64,000 nucleotides of DNA from Rhopalosiphum padi (taxonomy: Eukaryota > Arthropoda > Insecta > Hemiptera > Aphididae): NCBI RefSeq assembly GCF_020882245.1, contig NC_083600.1, positions 4,650,001 to 4,714,000 of the forward strand. The letters are read 5' to 3'. The notes beneath the pieces are model-generated. The model was not told the origin of the DNA and did not search any database. It saw only the letters and a program-made list of their open reading frames with translations. Both the position numbers and the translations under genes were made by a program. Below, in pieces: positions 63,060 to 64,000 of this stretch; the stretch's first letter is position 1, and every line of letters begins with the position of its first letter.

Positions 63060-63830
63060 AGTTCTGGATGCACGTCAGTCAATAGAAAGACTTACGGAAA
63101 GCGCGACCTCTCGTGGCTTGATGCCCGTGAATACGAAATATTCGTGATCGCGGCAGATGGCGCTTTCGGGAAATAGTAAATAGTACGCGCCCGATCGTCG
63201 TTAAACTAAAGGTTACCAGCACGGTCAGCCCTAAAATTTCTAACCTCGTAGCCGGAACTGCTACAGTATTAGTGTGTGTGTGACCGTAGTCGGAACTACG
63301 ACAGCCTGTAAATGATTCTTGACTACCCTATGCTGCATCCTCGGGATACGAATACTGCGTGGTTGTGTTCCCGAAAACAGTCACTTAACTTCCTTTGACA
63401 ACTGTTATAATTGTCCAGGCGATTACCTCCATCGGTGGTCGTTGTATTGCCTGGACCCTCAACCTAACCGGAAATCTCGCCTGTTTACGGACGGGTGATT
63501 AAGCGCCTTTCCGGTTGTAGGTATTGGTAGGGCGATCCTGATCGCAGGGCATTAACATGTCCGCGCGGACGTCACCTTATCACATCCTATAATTTGAAAA
63601 TCGTGCGTGGTGATTAAATTTCCCCCCCACATTGTCGACACCTGGTTGAGTCACTTTAGCAGGCGACGCATCGGTTTGTCCGATGCGTAGTCACGTGTGT
63701 ACCACTGTCAGGTTGGGTCGACGACAAATTAAACTTTCGCGCCTCGGTAACGCTACTACAGTCCAATTAAACTGCAGTAGTAAACCGGCGAGGCGTACAC
63801 AAGTAACGTATGTCCAAGTGACGTTTTACC
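63060..63830 (+). other. GC-rich structured island, identity unknown
   Basis: About 770 bases of GC-rich sequence with sharp borders in AT-rich DNA and no long open frame. It contains many perfect stems. They are 63285-63300 (6 bp, CGGA loop), 63413-63420 with 63449-63456 (8 bp), 63466-63474 with 63508-63516 (9 bp), 63559-63570 (12-base palindrome), 63666-63688 (9-bp stem, TTTGT loop), and 63740-63746 with 63789-63795 (7 bp) enclosing 63754-63759 with 63777-63782. It could be a structured RNA, a solo LTR or an untranslated end of a retroelement. The first 150 bases have LTR-like flavour, but no target duplication or TG...CA ends could be fixed. Confidence 0.45.
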
Positions 63831-64000
63831 TATTTATTTTCATTTTATCAAGAGACACACTTATTAGGAATATTTCATATTATTTAGCAAAAACTTATTT
63901 GAAGGATGATTCTTATTTTTGTACCCCCCTCTTTACATCGTACAGAATAACTATTTACTATACATTATACAATGTACAACTATATATTTTATTTTCATCA

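Noticed and set aside
1..64000. CRISPR arrays, bacterial operons, tRNA or rRNA genes
   Set aside because: No regularly spaced repeats of that type, no ribosome binding sites or operons, and no tRNA or rRNA signature words were seen by eye. A tRNAscan or Rfam run would settle the RNA genes.

Overview
The window looks like a piece of an aphid nuclear chromosome. It is very AT-rich, with short AT and AAT microsatellites. It has arthropod core promoters (TATA box about 30 bp before a TCAGT initiator), intron-split genes with GT-AG junctions, and scattered decayed transposons. Aphid is an inference from composition, repeat style and gene style. There is no bacterial-style gene organisation.

Five protein genes can be supported, all on the minus strand. 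They share one design: a tiny first coding exon of 4 to 7 codons, a phase-0 intron inside the signal-peptide coding region, then one large exon carrying low-complexity repeats. (1) 3946-5507 and (2) 10823-12164 are tandem paralogs. Both are secreted Gln-rich proteins starting MAYKMFS, with a 14-16-residue repeat (QAQQEYKQQFA type) and matching promoters, leaders and 3' ends. (3) 25676-29755 is a secreted His/Gln/Pro/Gly-rich protein with a polyglutamine tract. (4) 39789-46072 is a secreted Tyr/Ser/Gly-rich repeat protein whose first exon lies 4.36 kb upstream. (5) 57482-58468 is a small ASPYV-repeat cuticle-type protein. Together they read as a cluster of extracellular structural proteins, probably cuticle or another extracellular matrix. 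That role rests on sequence style rather than a recognised domain.

The rest is intergenic or intronic DNA with mobile-element debris. It includes a 5'-truncated LINE with target-site duplications (9604-9890), lying inside a candidate older AT-rich element. It also includes a short inverted-repeat element (20168-20327), a large fold-back element (36639-37188), a decayed LINE ORF1-like fragment (38107-38560), a hAT-like terminus (59958) and several dispersed repeats.

Two GC-rich islands stand out. One lies at and upstream of the first exon of gene 4 (46150-47400, with a (CG)8 tract). The other is a roughly 770-bp island near the right edge (63060-63830). It contains a series of perfect stems and a duplicated hairpin, so it may encode a structured RNA or be part of an LTR or other element. 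It is the most unusual object here and I could not identify it.
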